Source: Oceanospirillaceae bacterium
Lineage (GTDB): Bacteria > Pseudomonadota > Gammaproteobacteria > Pseudomonadales > Balneatricaceae
NCBI GenBank assembly: GCA_013215445.1
Contig: JABSRA010000012.1
Coordinates: 18,000-81,999, forward strand
DNA: 64,000 nucleotides
Direction of reading: 5' to 3'
A program made the position numbers and the translations under genes. The notes beneath the pieces are model-generated. The model did no database searches. It had not been told where the DNA came from and saw nothing but the letters and a program-made list of their open reading frames with translations. Shown here piece after piece: positions 18,400-27,529 of this stretch. Positions within the stretch are counted from its first letter, which is position 1, and each line of letters begins with the position of its first letter.

Positions 18400-21300
18400 T
18401 CAAGACTGCTGACTGCCAACCAAACACCCTACCTCGTCCAGCGTTTCATCCAAAAATTGCAAGATCATCTGCACATCTCTGCTCTCAATGGTTAATGGGG
18501 GTCTAATTTTTAGCACGTTATCAGCGGGGCCTTCAGAGCCCAATAGAATACGCCGTTGCCGCAAGCGGTTTTTAACGTAATCGGCGACTTGGGTGGCTGG
18601 CTCTTTCGTGACCAAATCCAGCACCAGCTCCACACCAATAAACAAACCAAAACCACGTACATCACCGATTAATGAGTGCTTAAGTTGTAGCGCTAGCAAG
18701 CCCTCTCGAAGTTTATTTCCCATTAGTCGGGCATTCTCCATGAGTGCTTCATCGTCGACTATGTCTAATACCTCTGCACCGATACGACAAGACAAAGTAG
18801 AACCACCAAAAGTAGAAAAATACTCGGGACCTTGAGCAAAACTTGCGGCGATCTCTCTCGTGGTCACTAATACTCCAATAGGGTGCCCATTGCCAATAGG
18901 TTTACCCATCACCACAATATCCGGCACTACTTGCTGCTGTTCAAAGGCAAAATAATAATCGCCGAGTCTGCCCAACGCCGTCTGTACTTCATCGGCTATA
19001 CAGACACCTCCCGCCGCGCGGATCTGCTGATAAACGGCAGCTAAATACCCTGGCGGAGGTATTATTTGCCCACCGACGCTGGGAAAAGTCTCGGCGATAA
19101 ATCCCGCCAGTTTCCCGCCGCGTGCCTCAATGGCATGCAGAGCCGTGCCGACCTGGGCGGCATATTTTTGTGCGCTATCGGCATCTGAGCTCGGATAACG
19201 TCCTCGATATTCATCGGCCACCTCGATTAAATGTACCCAATCCGCTTGACCCACTCCCCCCTTAGCATTGAACTTGTATGCCGATATATCGATCGCACCC
19301 GTGGTATTGCCGTGATAACCATGATCGGGCGTCACTATGTCTTTACCGCCGGTGTGTGCTCTGGCTAATCTTAGTGCAAGTTCATTGGCTTCGGTGCCAG
19401 AGTTGACGAAATAACAGACTTCTAAACGACTGGGTAGTTTAGCGGTGATCTTTTTGGCGAAATTAATCTGCGCCGGGTGCAAATAGCGAGTATTAGTATT
19501 AATGCGTAACAATTGCTCGGCAGCCACGCCCTGAATACGCGGATGGGCGTGCCCGACATGAGGCACATTGTTGTAGCAATCTAGGTAGGGCCTAGCCGAC
19601 TCATCAAACAGGTGATGACGCCAACCCCGCATAAACATAACTGGCTGGGTATAACTTAGTTTTAGATTTTCCGCGAACGCCGCCTGGCGCTGCGCATACA
19701 CTTCACTCTTTTGCGTGCCCCGATAGTCGGTTTTTTCATCGGCTAAATTGAGTAACGCAGCAGGGTTGGGACACAGCGCATTATACAGTGCCAACTCGTC
19801 AGGATCAGCCACTCCCGGCCAATCAAAACCTATCCCTTGAGTGGTCAGCGCCAATTGGAAGTGCAAATGAGGATTCCAGCCACCGTTGCCAGACTTACTG
19901 CCTAACGCCGCAAAACTCTGCCCGGCCGCTATCTTGATGCCCGGGCTTAAGTGCGCAATAGAATCGGGATCTAGATGCCCGTAGAGGGTATAAAAAACAT
20001 CGCCAGCGGTGGTCTGATGCGATAAAATCACCACTGCGCCATAATCTAAGCTGGCACTTCGATACTCAGCCAACAGTACTGTCGCTGCCAAGGGCGCAAC
20101 GACTTTGAGTCCAGCGGGACCAAAGGCATCCACCCCGAGGTGCACAGTGCGTCTATCACTGGCTTTATACGGCCCGGGACAAAAGGCTTCTTCCGTATAA
20201 ACCAGTCGCGGTTCGTTGTAGTAACCCAGCCATATCCCCTCCTTTGGGTCATACGCACCACCGAGATTTTCGGCCTCCTGTGCGGTCATCTTAAATGGAT
20301 TACGGGGCTCGGTGCTGTGCTCAACCGACAGACTTCGCAGCGCTGCAGTGGTTAAATCCGCGCCTAATATCTGGGCGAAATCGCCGCGCTTTGAAGCGAG
20401 CCACTGCTCCACTTGTGCCGCATTATCAGTCACGCCAAAGCCACAGACCACTCTGAGTCTAACCAATAACAATTCACTATTGACAGTATGGCTGCGCAAA
20501 AACTGCCAGGCGGGCTGGCGACTGACTAAGATATATTCATCATCGGGATTTTTCTCAGCCATCAGACTAGCATTGACCATGCTGACCGCCAGACGCATTT
20601 GCAGTAGCGGCCAGAGCAACTCTAGTTCTGCAACGGTCAGTGGATACTGGGCGTGATAGGCCCCGACTAACTGCTCTAATACTCTCTCGGGCTGTTCTTG
20701 TCCCAACACCATGTAGGCGGCACAAATCGCCAGATTATTAATGCGTGGTCCCAAACACATATCACCAAAATCTATCAGACCGCTAATATTGGGAGCCTCA
20801 GTTAAAGACCCCTGCACTATTAAGTTATAATCATTCACATCATTGTGAATCGCCTGCTTTGGCAATGCCTCTAGCAGCGGTTTTATAGCGACAAACTGCC
20901 GAGTAATATCCGTCAAGAGCTGTTGTTCAGCAGGATCTTCAATGGCTGCTAAATGTTCGATAATCCACTCTGATGAGAGTAAATTCCATTTGAAGTTTCG
21001 GGCTAACGCAGGGTGTTGAAAGCTCTGCAACGCGCTATCGACAGCACCAACAATATTACCTACCTGTGCAATAAGCGCCAGTGATTGAGGCTTAAAAGTC
21101 GCGTAGGTAATACCCTGACACTTTTCTTGTAACCACACTAGGTGCTGCTTAGCGTCGGGCCCTAGGATGCTTTTATAGAGATCACCACTGCTGCTGGGTA
21201 ACACCTTGGGTAGCGGCAGTTGGGGAGCATTAACACTCAAATACTCTAGGACAGCACACTGTAAATCGACAATCTCGGGTGGCGTTTGGGCACTCATTAC

Positions 21301-21423
21301 TTTCAGTACCGCGGATTGATCACCCGTTACTATAAAATTTAAATCGTACTCTCCTGGCAGAGATATTAAGGAGGCATCGATTAACCAACTTTCTTTAAGA
21401 ACTTTTGACCAATATTCACGCAT
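18400..21423 (-). CDS. Kinase / M23 peptidase / class III aminotransferase fusion
   Basis: One 1007-residue chain holds three domains. Residues 20-330 are an aminoglycoside/choline kinase-like fold with HNDVNDYN (H193) and the metal motif IDFGDM. Residues about 410-550 are an M23 LytM-like domain with all metal ligands: H428-x3-D432 and H519-x-H521. Residues about 585-1000 are a PLP class III aminotransferase ([17 protein letters not shown], lysine in VMGKPIGNG). Vertebrate hydroxylysine kinase and the phospholyases for phosphohydroxylysine or phosphoethanolamine resemble the two outer parts. Phosphorylation of an amino alcohol followed by ammonia-phosphate elimination is therefore the likely chemistry. 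ATG 21423 has GAGAG before it; an upstream TTG at 21435 is less likely. Confidence 0.85.
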   Translation of the reverse strand: MREYWSKVLKESWLIDASLISLPGEYDLNFIVTGDQSAVLKVMSAQTPPEIVDLQCAVLEYLSVNAPQLPLPKVLPSSSGDLYKSILGPDAKQHLVWLQEKCQGITYATFKPQSLALIAQVGNIVGAVDSALQSFQHPALARNFKWNLLSSEWIIEHLAAIEDPAEQQLLTDITRQFVAIKPLLEALPKQAIHNDVNDYNLIVQGSLTEAPNISGLIDFGDMCLGPRINNLAICAAYMVLGQEQPERVLEQLVGAYHAQYPLTVAELELLWPLLQMRLAVSMVNASLMAEKNPDDEYILVSRQPAWQFLRSHTVNSELLLVRLRVVCGFGVTDNAAQVEQWLASKRGDFAQILGADLTTAALRSLSVEHSTEPRNPFKMTAQEAENLGGAYDPKEGIWLGYYNEPRLVYTEEAFCPGPYKASDRRTVHLGVDAFGPAGLKVVAPLAATVLLAEYRSASLDYGAVVILSHQTTAGDVFYTLYGHLDPDSIAHLSPGIKIAAGQSFAALGSKSGNGGWNPHLHFQLALTTQGIGFDWPGVADPDELALYNALCPNPAALLNLADEKTDYRGTQKSEVYAQRQAAFAENLKLSYTQPVMFMRGWRHHLFDESARPYLDCYNNVPHVGHAHPRIQGVAAEQLLRINTNTRYLHPAQINFAKKITAKLPSRLEVCYFVNSGTEANELALRLARAHTGGKDIVTPDHGYHGNTTGAIDISAYKFNAKGGVGQADWVHLIEVADEYRGRYPSSDADSAQKYAAQVGTALHAIEARGGKLAGFIAETFPSVGGQIIPPPGYLAAVYQQIRAAGGVCIADEVQTALGRLGDYYFAFEQQQVVPDIVVMGKPIGNGHPIGVLVTTREIAASFAQGPEYFSTFGGSTLSCRIGAEVLDIVDDEALMENARLMGNKLREGLLALQLKHSLIGDVRGFGLFIGVELVLDLVTKEPATQVADYVKNRLRQRRILLGSEGPADNVLKIRPPLTIESRDVQMILQFLDETLDEVGCLVGSQQS

Positions 21424-21502
21424 AGCGACTCTCAAGCTGTTTGATACTAGTGTCGATCATAAATAGTTATCAGTTGAATTGATAATCATAAATTTATAGT
21501 GG

Positions 21503-21543
21503 CTATATAGGTTTAGGCTATAACCTGCAGGATATCTATATAG
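21503..21543. repeat. Paired CTATATAG palindromes
   Basis: Two perfect CTATATAG words (21503-21510 and 21536-21543) are 33 bp apart, with a small AGGTT/AACCT dyad between them, in the 277-bp gap between the fusion gene and the chemoreceptor. The phased spacing suggests a bound regulator, but the words are AT-rich and short. Confidence 0.25.
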
Positions 21544-21700
21544 AGACCTTAGGGAAGTAGCAACTTTTAAGTTCACTAACTTTAGCCTTAAGCTGCAGAT
21601 TATGATTTGCCTAAACACCCTCATACATGCTCCTACAAATTCTCAAAATTCAACTACACTGAATGCTTAGCATAAAGCTCATTCATTCAGGAACTTCTCT

Positions 21701-24061
21701 ATGTCGATAAAAAAACAATTTTATATCCTAATTGCGTTAGTTATCAGCGCTGTTCTGTTAATTTTTGTCGCAAACCAATACAGTACTATGCAAATTAGTC
21801 GCTATAGTGAACAACAGATATTACTGTTAGAAATCAACAGCAGCATGTTGAGTTTAAGACGCCATGAAAAAGATTTTTTCGCTCGTAACAACCTGAAATA
21901 TATTAATAAATTCAATGAAAGTTATGCTCTCATCATCCGTCAAACCCAAGCTTTAGCAGTGCTGACCAACTCAAACAACTCAGACGCCAAAGTGCTGAAC
22001 GATATCAAAGCTAAGCTTGATATCTATCGCCAGCGCTTTATGACCATGCGCGATATCCAACAAAAAATTGGCCTAAGTGCCAAGCTGGGATTATACGGTG
22101 AGTTGCGAAAATCAGTACATCTCATTGAAGAACTATTAAGCCAGCACAATGAACAACAGTTAATGATTGATATGCTCATGCTCAGGCGCCACGAGAAAGA
22201 TTTCATGTTGAGAACTAATATTGCCTACATTGAGAAATTTGAGGTTACCCACAAAGCCTTTAAACAGCATACCTTAGTCGCTACCCTCAGCCCAGCGTTA
22301 AAGAACGAGTTGTTAAGCGCTTTTGAGGCATACAGCAAAAAGTTCCACGCACTGGCTGAAGCCTACCAAATTAAAGGGCTAACTGAAAATTTAGGGCTGC
22401 GTGCCCAAATGCGAGCAGCGGTACATGAGGTTGACGTACAAATAGAAGCCCTAGAAGAAAAAATGAGTGCAGCTATCATTAAACTCTCTAGAAATAGTAC
22501 TATTATTACTTCTGTGGTCAGTTTTTCCCTGCTGTTATTAATTTTATTCGTCTTGGTGTATGTCTCTCGCTCTATCACTTTACCCATTATTGCACTGCGC
22601 CATACCCTCCTCAACATCGCCAGCAGCGGTAGACTGAGTAATCGTATACAGGGCCTGCCAGATAATGAAATAGGTCAAGTGGGAGATTCCATCAACCAGA
22701 TGCTCAGTGTGCAAAAAAATATCTTAGAAGAAGTCACCAAAGTTGTTACGGATATCGCAGACGGTCACTTTGATACCCGCATCGTCACCGATGCACAGGG
22801 AGACTTTGCCGATCTTAAAAAAGCGGTTAACCGCAGTTGTGATAACATTGCCAATGGCATGTTCAGTATCGTGCAAGTACTGGCCAGCTTACAACAAGGT
22901 AACTTTAAACAACTCGCCAATCTGTCGGGTTTAGAGGGCAGTTACCTGACGTCAGCACAAAGTGCCAACGATACCATGGTCCTCTTTGACGCCGCTATTA
23001 CCGATATCAGTGCCGTGATGAGCAGTGCTTCTAAAGGAGATTTTAGTAAAAGAGTCAGGGTTGAGGTTTCCGGAGATTTACGACTGCTAAAACAAGATAT
23101 CAACTTGTCGATGGATGCCATCGAGGCCGCGGTGATTGAAATCGTTAAAGTCTCTACTGATATGAGTAAAGGACAGCTTAAACAAAAAATTTCCACTGAT
23201 TTTCAGGGGCAACTCGCGCTCATTTTAAGTGCCATAGGGACGACGTTGAACAATTTGCAACACACCGTGGGTAATGTCCACAATATGGCGGATGAAGTGC
23301 AGTCTGGGGCACGGGATATTGCATTGAGAAGCACCACCTTAGATGGTCAAATAACCAAACAAGTATCATCACTGAGTAACCTATCTCAGAGCATGGCACA
23401 GTTAACCAAGCGGGTGGAAGACAACGTACAGAGCGCTCAACAGGCCAAACAGACCGTCAACAAATCACTATCAGAGGCCACTGATGGCCTTGAAATTGTC
23501 GATTCAGCGATGGATGCGATGCAAGTCATGAAAAAGTCCAGTGCTAAAATTTCTGAAATCATCAGCGTCATCAACAATATTTCTTTCCAAACCAGTATTT
23601 TAGCATTAAATGCAACCGTCGAAGCAGCACGCTCCAGCGAGGGGGGTAAAGGATTTTCGGTGGTCGCCAAAGAGATGGGTTCATTGGCAACTCAGACCTC
23701 GCAGGCCGCTAAAGACGTCGATCATCTAATCAATGATAACTCCCAAAAAATCACCAGCTGTAATCTGCTATTAAAGAATACTGAGAGTTCTCTGCAGCGT
23801 ATTCACTCAGCACTAGAAGATGCTGATAGCGCCGTCGCCAACATTAGTATTACCAGCGCAGAACAGTCCAATAAAATTCAAACCGTACATAAATCTATCT
23901 CTCAGCTTGAACACTTAAGCAATCAAAACGCAAACTTGGTCAGTCTAACCAGCACCTCTAGTTCAGATTTGGACAAAAAAGCCATCCAACTGACGACGTT
24001 AATGGAGTACTTTAAACTGCAGGATAAAGTCTCCCAATACACTGAAAAACTGGAAGCCTAA
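21701..24061 (+). CDS. Methyl-accepting chemotaxis protein with HBM-type sensor and several HAMP units
   Basis: An inner-membrane chemoreceptor of 786 residues. After transmembrane helix 1 (about 7-25) comes a helical bimodular (HBM) periplasmic sensor, shown by the duplicated motif RRHEKDF at 53-59 and 162-168. Transmembrane helix 2 (about 268-292) is followed by a first HAMP domain and a run of HAMP-like repeats (DIADGHFDTRI, SASKGDFSKRV, DMSKGQLKQKI). The signalling hairpin is FQTSILALNATVEAAR with SSEGGKGFSVVAKEM. HBM receptors known elsewhere bind organic acids such as TCA intermediates. There is no C-terminal CheR-tethering pentapeptide. The stop is followed by a hairpin shared with the convergent ABC gene. 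Confidence 0.9.
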   Translation: MSIKKQFYILIALVISAVLLIFVANQYSTMQISRYSEQQILLLEINSSMLSLRRHEKDFFARNNLKYINKFNESYALIIRQTQALAVLTNSNNSDAKVLNDIKAKLDIYRQRFMTMRDIQQKIGLSAKLGLYGELRKSVHLIEELLSQHNEQQLMIDMLMLRRHEKDFMLRTNIAYIEKFEVTHKAFKQHTLVATLSPALKNELLSAFEAYSKKFHALAEAYQIKGLTENLGLRAQMRAAVHEVDVQIEALEEKMSAAIIKLSRNSTIITSVVSFSLLLLILFVLVYVSRSITLPIIALRHTLLNIASSGRLSNRIQGLPDNEIGQVGDSINQMLSVQKNILEEVTKVVTDIADGHFDTRIVTDAQGDFADLKKAVNRSCDNIANGMFSIVQVLASLQQGNFKQLANLSGLEGSYLTSAQSANDTMVLFDAAITDISAVMSSASKGDFSKRVRVEVSGDLRLLKQDINLSMDAIEAAVIEIVKVSTDMSKGQLKQKISTDFQGQLALILSAIGTTLNNLQHTVGNVHNMADEVQSGARDIALRSTTLDGQITKQVSSLSNLSQSMAQLTKRVEDNVQSAQQAKQTVNKSLSEATDGLEIVDSAMDAMQVMKKSSAKISEIISVINNISFQTSILALNATVEAARSSEGGKGFSVVAKEMGSLATQTSQAAKDVDHLINDNSQKITSCNLLLKNTESSLQRIHSALEDADSAVANISITSAEQSNKIQTVHKSISQLEHLSNQNANLVSLTSTSSSDLDKKAIQLTTLMEYFKLQDKVSQYTEKLEA

Positions 24062-24067
24062 GGTAAA

Positions 24068-24095
24068 CCAGCGCTTAATTATCACTCAGCGCTGG
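24068..24095. terminator. Hairpin between convergent genes
   Basis: An 8-bp perfect inverted repeat CCAGCGCT/AGCGCTGG with a 12-nt loop sits between the stops of the chemoreceptor and the ABC ATPase. It lacks a clear T-run on either side, so termination is only likely, not shown. Confidence 0.4.
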
Positions 24096-24104
24096 GTGGT
24101 AGTA

Positions 24105-25166
24105 TTAGCGAATCCGCAATTCGCTCTCACAGTCAAACAACATCACTTTATCAGCCTCAAAGTGAACCCCTGCCTCGCTACCATATCTAGTCGAAGCCTC
24201 GCCACGTGCTTCAACGATAATGCGCTCCCCCGTTGGCGCTTTCAGGTAGATATAAGAAACACCGCCTAATTCTTCGGTAACTTCTACCAATAATCCACCC
24301 CCAGCGCCCTCTAAAGTCAAATCTTGTGGTCTGATACCGAGCAATACCTGCGTGCCCGACTCTGGCAATTCAAGATTAAGTTCAATCATGCGGTCCTTTA
24401 ACGCGGGAACTCGCACACTGCCCTGCTCTACAACCCCCTTGAGGAAATTCATGCCCGGTGATCCAATAAAGCCCGCCACAAATCGATTGTCTGGATTGTT
24501 ATATAACTCAAGAGGCGAGCCCACCTGTTCAATACGCCCATCGCGCAACACCACAATTTTATCAGCCAAGGTCATCGCCTCTACCTGATCGTGAGTCACA
24601 TAAATCATGGTAGCGCCAATTTCATGGTGCAGTCGCGAAATTTCGACGCGCATCTCGACGCGTAACTCTGCATCTAAGTTTGATAGCGGCTCATCAAACA
24701 GAAAGACCTCTGGGCCACGCACAATCGCCCGCCCAATAGCCACTCGCTGGCGCTGCCCACCGGATAACGCTTTCGGCTTGCGACTTAAATAATCGTCGAG
24801 CTTGAGTATTTTCGAGGCCTCTCCAACTTTACGTTTGATTTCGGCTTTGCTGACTTTATTCATCTTGAGTCCGAAACCCATGTTCTCCTCCACCGTCATA
24901 TGTGGATAGAGTGCATAGGTTTGAAACACCATGGCAATACCACGCTCGGATGGGTCTGTTTGAGTCACATCCTTGCCGCCAATGCTTATTTGCCCACCGG
25001 TGGTTTCCTCAAGTCCGGCAATCATCCGCAATAACGTAGATTTACCACAGCCTGATGGCCCGACAAACACACAAAACTCTCCCGCCTCAATTTTCAGATC
25101 AATGCCGTGGATAACTTGTAAATTGTCGTACTTCTTAATTATTTTTTTTAACTGTACACCTGACAT
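24105..25166 (-). CDS. Sugar ABC transporter ATP-binding protein (MsmK/UgpC family)
   Basis: A 353-residue ATPase of the CUT1 sugar importers. Walker A GPSGCGKST is at 36-44, the signature LSGGQRQR at 134-141 and Walker B VFLFDEP at 154-160. A C-terminal TOBE/regulatory domain follows (LLGIRPQDLTLE). It lacks its own permeases on this strand and most likely energises the divergent binding protein and permeases at 26147-29267, since no other ABC genes are near. It lies 17 bp downstream of the IclR gene, so regulator and ATPase form one operon, giving autoregulated supply of the shared subunit. Confidence 0.92.
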   Translation of the reverse strand: MSGVQLKKIIKKYDNLQVIHGIDLKIEAGEFCVFVGPSGCGKSTLLRMIAGLEETTGGQISIGGKDVTQTDPSERGIAMVFQTYALYPHMTVEENMGFGLKMNKVSKAEIKRKVGEASKILKLDDYLSRKPKALSGGQRQRVAIGRAIVRGPEVFLFDEPLSNLDAELRVEMRVEISRLHHEIGATMIYVTHDQVEAMTLADKIVVLRDGRIEQVGSPLELYNNPDNRFVAGFIGSPGMNFLKGVVEQGSVRVPALKDRMIELNLELPESGTQVLLGIRPQDLTLEGAGGGLLVEVTEELGGVSYIYLKAPTGERIIVEARGEASTRYGSEAGVHFEADKVMLFDCESELRIR

Positions 25167-25183
25167 GGTAACTCCGAATAATG

Positions 25184-25987
25184 TTAGCTATTAATTTCAG
25201 GAAAGTGCCAAGACTCGGCCAACTTGCCTATATTTTGAGCGGTTTCAAGTAGATCTGCTTTAAATTGCTGCAACTGCGACAGTGAATATCGCGTGGTCGA
25301 GGTGGTAATTGACAAGCCACCTAAGACTCGATTAGTGCCCGACAAAATCGGTGCGGCGATACAGATGATATTGGCCTCATGTTCTTCACGGTCAAACGCT
25401 ACCCGCTGCTGACGAATTTCTACCAATTCTGCCAGGAGCATTTCCTGAGTGACTAAAGTGGTTTCTGTATAGCGGTGAAAAGACTGCTGTTTAACCAACC
25501 GCAGACGCTGCTCTTCATCTAAAAAAGCTAACATTGCCTTGCCAATACCGGTGCAGTATCCAGGGCCTATTTTCCCCGCCCCTGAATACATTGCCAGAGG
25601 TGAGGTGGGATTGCGCTTGTCTACATACAGTACTTGCCCGTGGTCAAGTTGACCTAAATGCACTGTCTCACCTACTTTTAAAGACAGCTGATCAAGCAGT
25701 GGACGAGCGATAGGCGCCAGTGAAGATTGCTGCCAGGCAGCGTGGGCGAGGCGCACTAAACGCACCCCTAAACTATACAACTGACGTTCATTGTCATAAC
25801 CCAACATACCTTGGCTGGTCAACGTCTGTAACAATCGATACAGAGTTGCCTTGGGATATTCACTATCTGTAAGTAATTCACTAAAGCGCACTGGACGGCC
25901 AAATTCGGCTACTTTATCCAATAAACTCAGCGCTTTACCTACAGTTCCATCATTTTTCTTAAGTGCTGTCATCGTATATAAACTCAT
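25184..25987 (-). CDS. IclR family regulator of the galactoside island
   Basis: A 267-residue regulator with an N-terminal winged helix (KALSLLDKVAEFGRPVRFSE to YPKATLYRLLQTL) and the IclR ligand domain (GYCTGIGKAMLAFL, ANIICIAAPILSG). Many IclR members respond to keto-deoxy sugar acids such as KDG. The galactonate route encoded next door would produce 2-keto-3-deoxygalactonate, so that acid or its phosphate is the likely ligand. The dyad TGAAACCATGTTTCA in the divergent region is a typical IclR/KdgR-like site. Its own start is 19 bp or so after the predicted transcription start. Confidence 0.88.
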   Translation of the reverse strand: MSLYTMTALKKNDGTVGKALSLLDKVAEFGRPVRFSELLTDSEYPKATLYRLLQTLTSQGMLGYDNERQLYSLGVRLVRLAHAAWQQSSLAPIARPLLDQLSLKVGETVHLGQLDHGQVLYVDKRNPTSPLAMYSGAGKIGPGYCTGIGKAMLAFLDEEQRLRLVKQQSFHRYTETTLVTQEMLLAELVEIRQQRVAFDREEHEANIICIAAPILSGTNRVLGGLSITTSTTRYSLSQLQQFKADLLETAQNIGKLAESWHFPEINS

Positions 25988-26004
25988 TTACTTATGAATC
26001 AAAA

Positions 26005-26044
26005 CTATTGACAGTATTCTTTAAAAGGCGCATATTGTCAATAG
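26005..26044. promoter_or_regulatory. Face-to-face overlapping divergent promoters
   Basis: A perfect inverted repeat CTATTGACA (26005-26013) / TGTCAATAG (26036-26044) carries a consensus -35 hexamer TTGACA on each strand. Rightward: TTGACA at 26008-26013, 17 bp, then CATATT at 26031-26036. Leftward: TTGACA at 26041-26036, 17 bp, then AATACT at 26018-26013. Each -35 lies close to or within the other promoter's -10 region, so polymerase can occupy only one direction at a time. Confidence 0.7.
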
Positions 26045-26045
26045 T

Positions 26046-26060
26046 TGAAACCATGTTTCA
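26046..26060. promoter_or_regulatory. Candidate IclR operator
   Basis: The perfect dyad TGAAAC-CAT-GTTTCA begins 10 bp after the rightward -10 element, at the expected transcription start of the binding-protein operon. A wider repeat TAGTTG (26042-26047) / CAACTA (26071-26076) surrounds it. The TGAAAC/GTTTCA half-sites match the KdgR branch of IclR operators as I know it. Repression by steric block is inferred. Confidence 0.65.
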
Positions 26061-26146
26061 TTATATGGAACAACTAAATTTTCAAAAGCTGTTTATTTGT
26101 AGCAGCGGTAGTTCCAATAAAAAAAATATTATGGAGAGAACAACAG

Positions 26147-27391
26147 ATGAAAAATAAAAAAATGCTGTTCAAGAAAAAACTGGTAACAGCACTATTAGCG
26201 ACAGTCTTCAGCTCGTCACTATTCGCCGGCGAGTTAGTCATTTATACCGACACTTCAGACCCGGCCCCGAGAAAAGCCTTTGAAGATGTTGTTAAAGGTT
26301 TTGAAGCGGCCAACCCAGACGTAACCGTTAAATTAAATATCATGGAACGCGAGGGTTATAAAACCTCTATTCGCAACTTTTTGACCGCAGATGCACCAGA
26401 TATCGCTACTTGGTATGCGGGTAACCGTATGTTGCCTTACGTTAACGCCGGTTTATTTGAACCCATTGATGATGTCTGGGAAAAGCACGGGATGAACGAG
26501 TCACTGGCGTCATCTGCCAGCAGTTTGACTAGCGATGGCAAAAAATGGGGTGTGCCATTCACTTATTATCAGTGGGGTGTCTATTACCGCACAGATATAT
26601 TTGAGGCCAACGACATCAGTGTGCCGACTAATTGGGCAGAGTTTAAAGCGGTCGGTGTCAAGCTTAAGGCAGCGGGTATTACCCCGATCACTATCGGTAC
26701 CAAGTACCTTTGGACAGCTGCAGGTGTGTTTGATTACCTAAACATGCGCACCAATGGTTTCGAATTCCACATGGCGCTAACCAGGGGTGAAATTGCCTGG
26801 ACCGACGAGCGCGTGGTTAATACCATGAACCATTGGAAAGAGCTGCTTGACTTGGATTTCTTCCTCGACAACCACGCCGCTTACAGCTGGCAGGAAGCAC
26901 TTCCACCAATGGTACAAGGCAAGGCTGCCATGTACATCATGGGTAACTTTGCGGTGGCACCACTGCTTGAAGCAGGTCTGACTGAAGATCAATTGGGCTT
27001 CTTCCAGTTTCCTGAAATCACACCCGGTATTGCACTCGCTGAAGATGCACCGACTGATACTCTACACATCCCAGCCAATGCAAAAAACAAGGTGGATGCC
27101 AAGAAATTTTTGGCTTACGTAACCTCAGTTGATGTACAGACACAGATGAATAAGACCTTGGGGCAATTGCCAATCAATGCAGGTTCACAAGTGGCTGATA
27201 ACAAGTACCTACAGGCTGGTTTCAAAATGTTGTCTGAAACCAAAGGTGTCGCACAGTTCTTCGATCGCGATGCACCTGCAGAAATGGCCAAAGCGGGCAT
27301 GGAGGGATTCCAGGAGTTCATGGTTAAACCAGAGCGCTTAGAAAAAATTCTAAAGCGTTTAGAGAAAGTTCGTAAGCGTGCTTACAAGTAA
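26147..27391 (+). CDS. Extracellular sugar-binding protein of ABC importer
   Basis: A 414-residue family 1 solute-binding protein with a signal peptide (basic MKNKKMLFKKK, hydrophobic core, SLFAGE cleavage region). It opens with LVIYTDTSDPAPRKAFEDVV, and WGVPFTYYQWGVYYR and MYIMGNFAV are typical of CUT1 binding proteins, with tryptophans and tyrosines that stack on sugars. It is first in the galactoside operon and would set the specificity of uptake: context points to galactosides. The start follows GGAGAG. Two stem-loops directly after the gene probably hold its expression above that of the permeases. Confidence 0.9.
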   Translation: MKNKKMLFKKKLVTALLATVFSSSLFAGELVIYTDTSDPAPRKAFEDVVKGFEAANPDVTVKLNIMEREGYKTSIRNFLTADAPDIATWYAGNRMLPYVNAGLFEPIDDVWEKHGMNESLASSASSLTSDGKKWGVPFTYYQWGVYYRTDIFEANDISVPTNWAEFKAVGVKLKAAGITPITIGTKYLWTAAGVFDYLNMRTNGFEFHMALTRGEIAWTDERVVNTMNHWKELLDLDFFLDNHAAYSWQEALPPMVQGKAAMYIMGNFAVAPLLEAGLTEDQLGFFQFPEITPGIALAEDAPTDTLHIPANAKNKVDAKKFLAYVTSVDVQTQMNKTLGQLPINAGSQVADNKYLQAGFKMLSETKGVAQFFDRDAPAEMAKAGMEGFQEFMVKPERLEKILKRLEKVRKRAYK

Positions 27392-27404
27392 TTAGTAGCA
27401 AACA

Positions 27405-27508
27405 GGAAAACAGCGATCATTGGTGCAGCTTCGCCTAGTAAAAGCGGCATCATCCACTGTTTTCCATCACCGCCACTTTAAAGTTAGTTTTTAATATGGC
27501 GGTTTTTT
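27405..27508 (+). terminator. Two stem-loops after the binding-protein gene, partial terminator
   Basis: Stem 1 is GGAAAACAG/CTGTTTTCC (27405-27413 and 27457-27465). Stem 2 is ACCGCCA/TGGCGGT (27469-27475 and 27497-27503) followed by a six-T run. The position between the binding protein and its permeases fits differential expression by partial termination and 3'-end protection. Confidence 0.6.
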
Positions 27509-27529
27509 ATATTTTTGAGGTTTTTTACT

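Noticed and set aside
27515..27529. TTG start for the first sugar permease
   Set aside because: The ATG at 27530 has GAGG at correct spacing, whereas the TTG lies inside that site.
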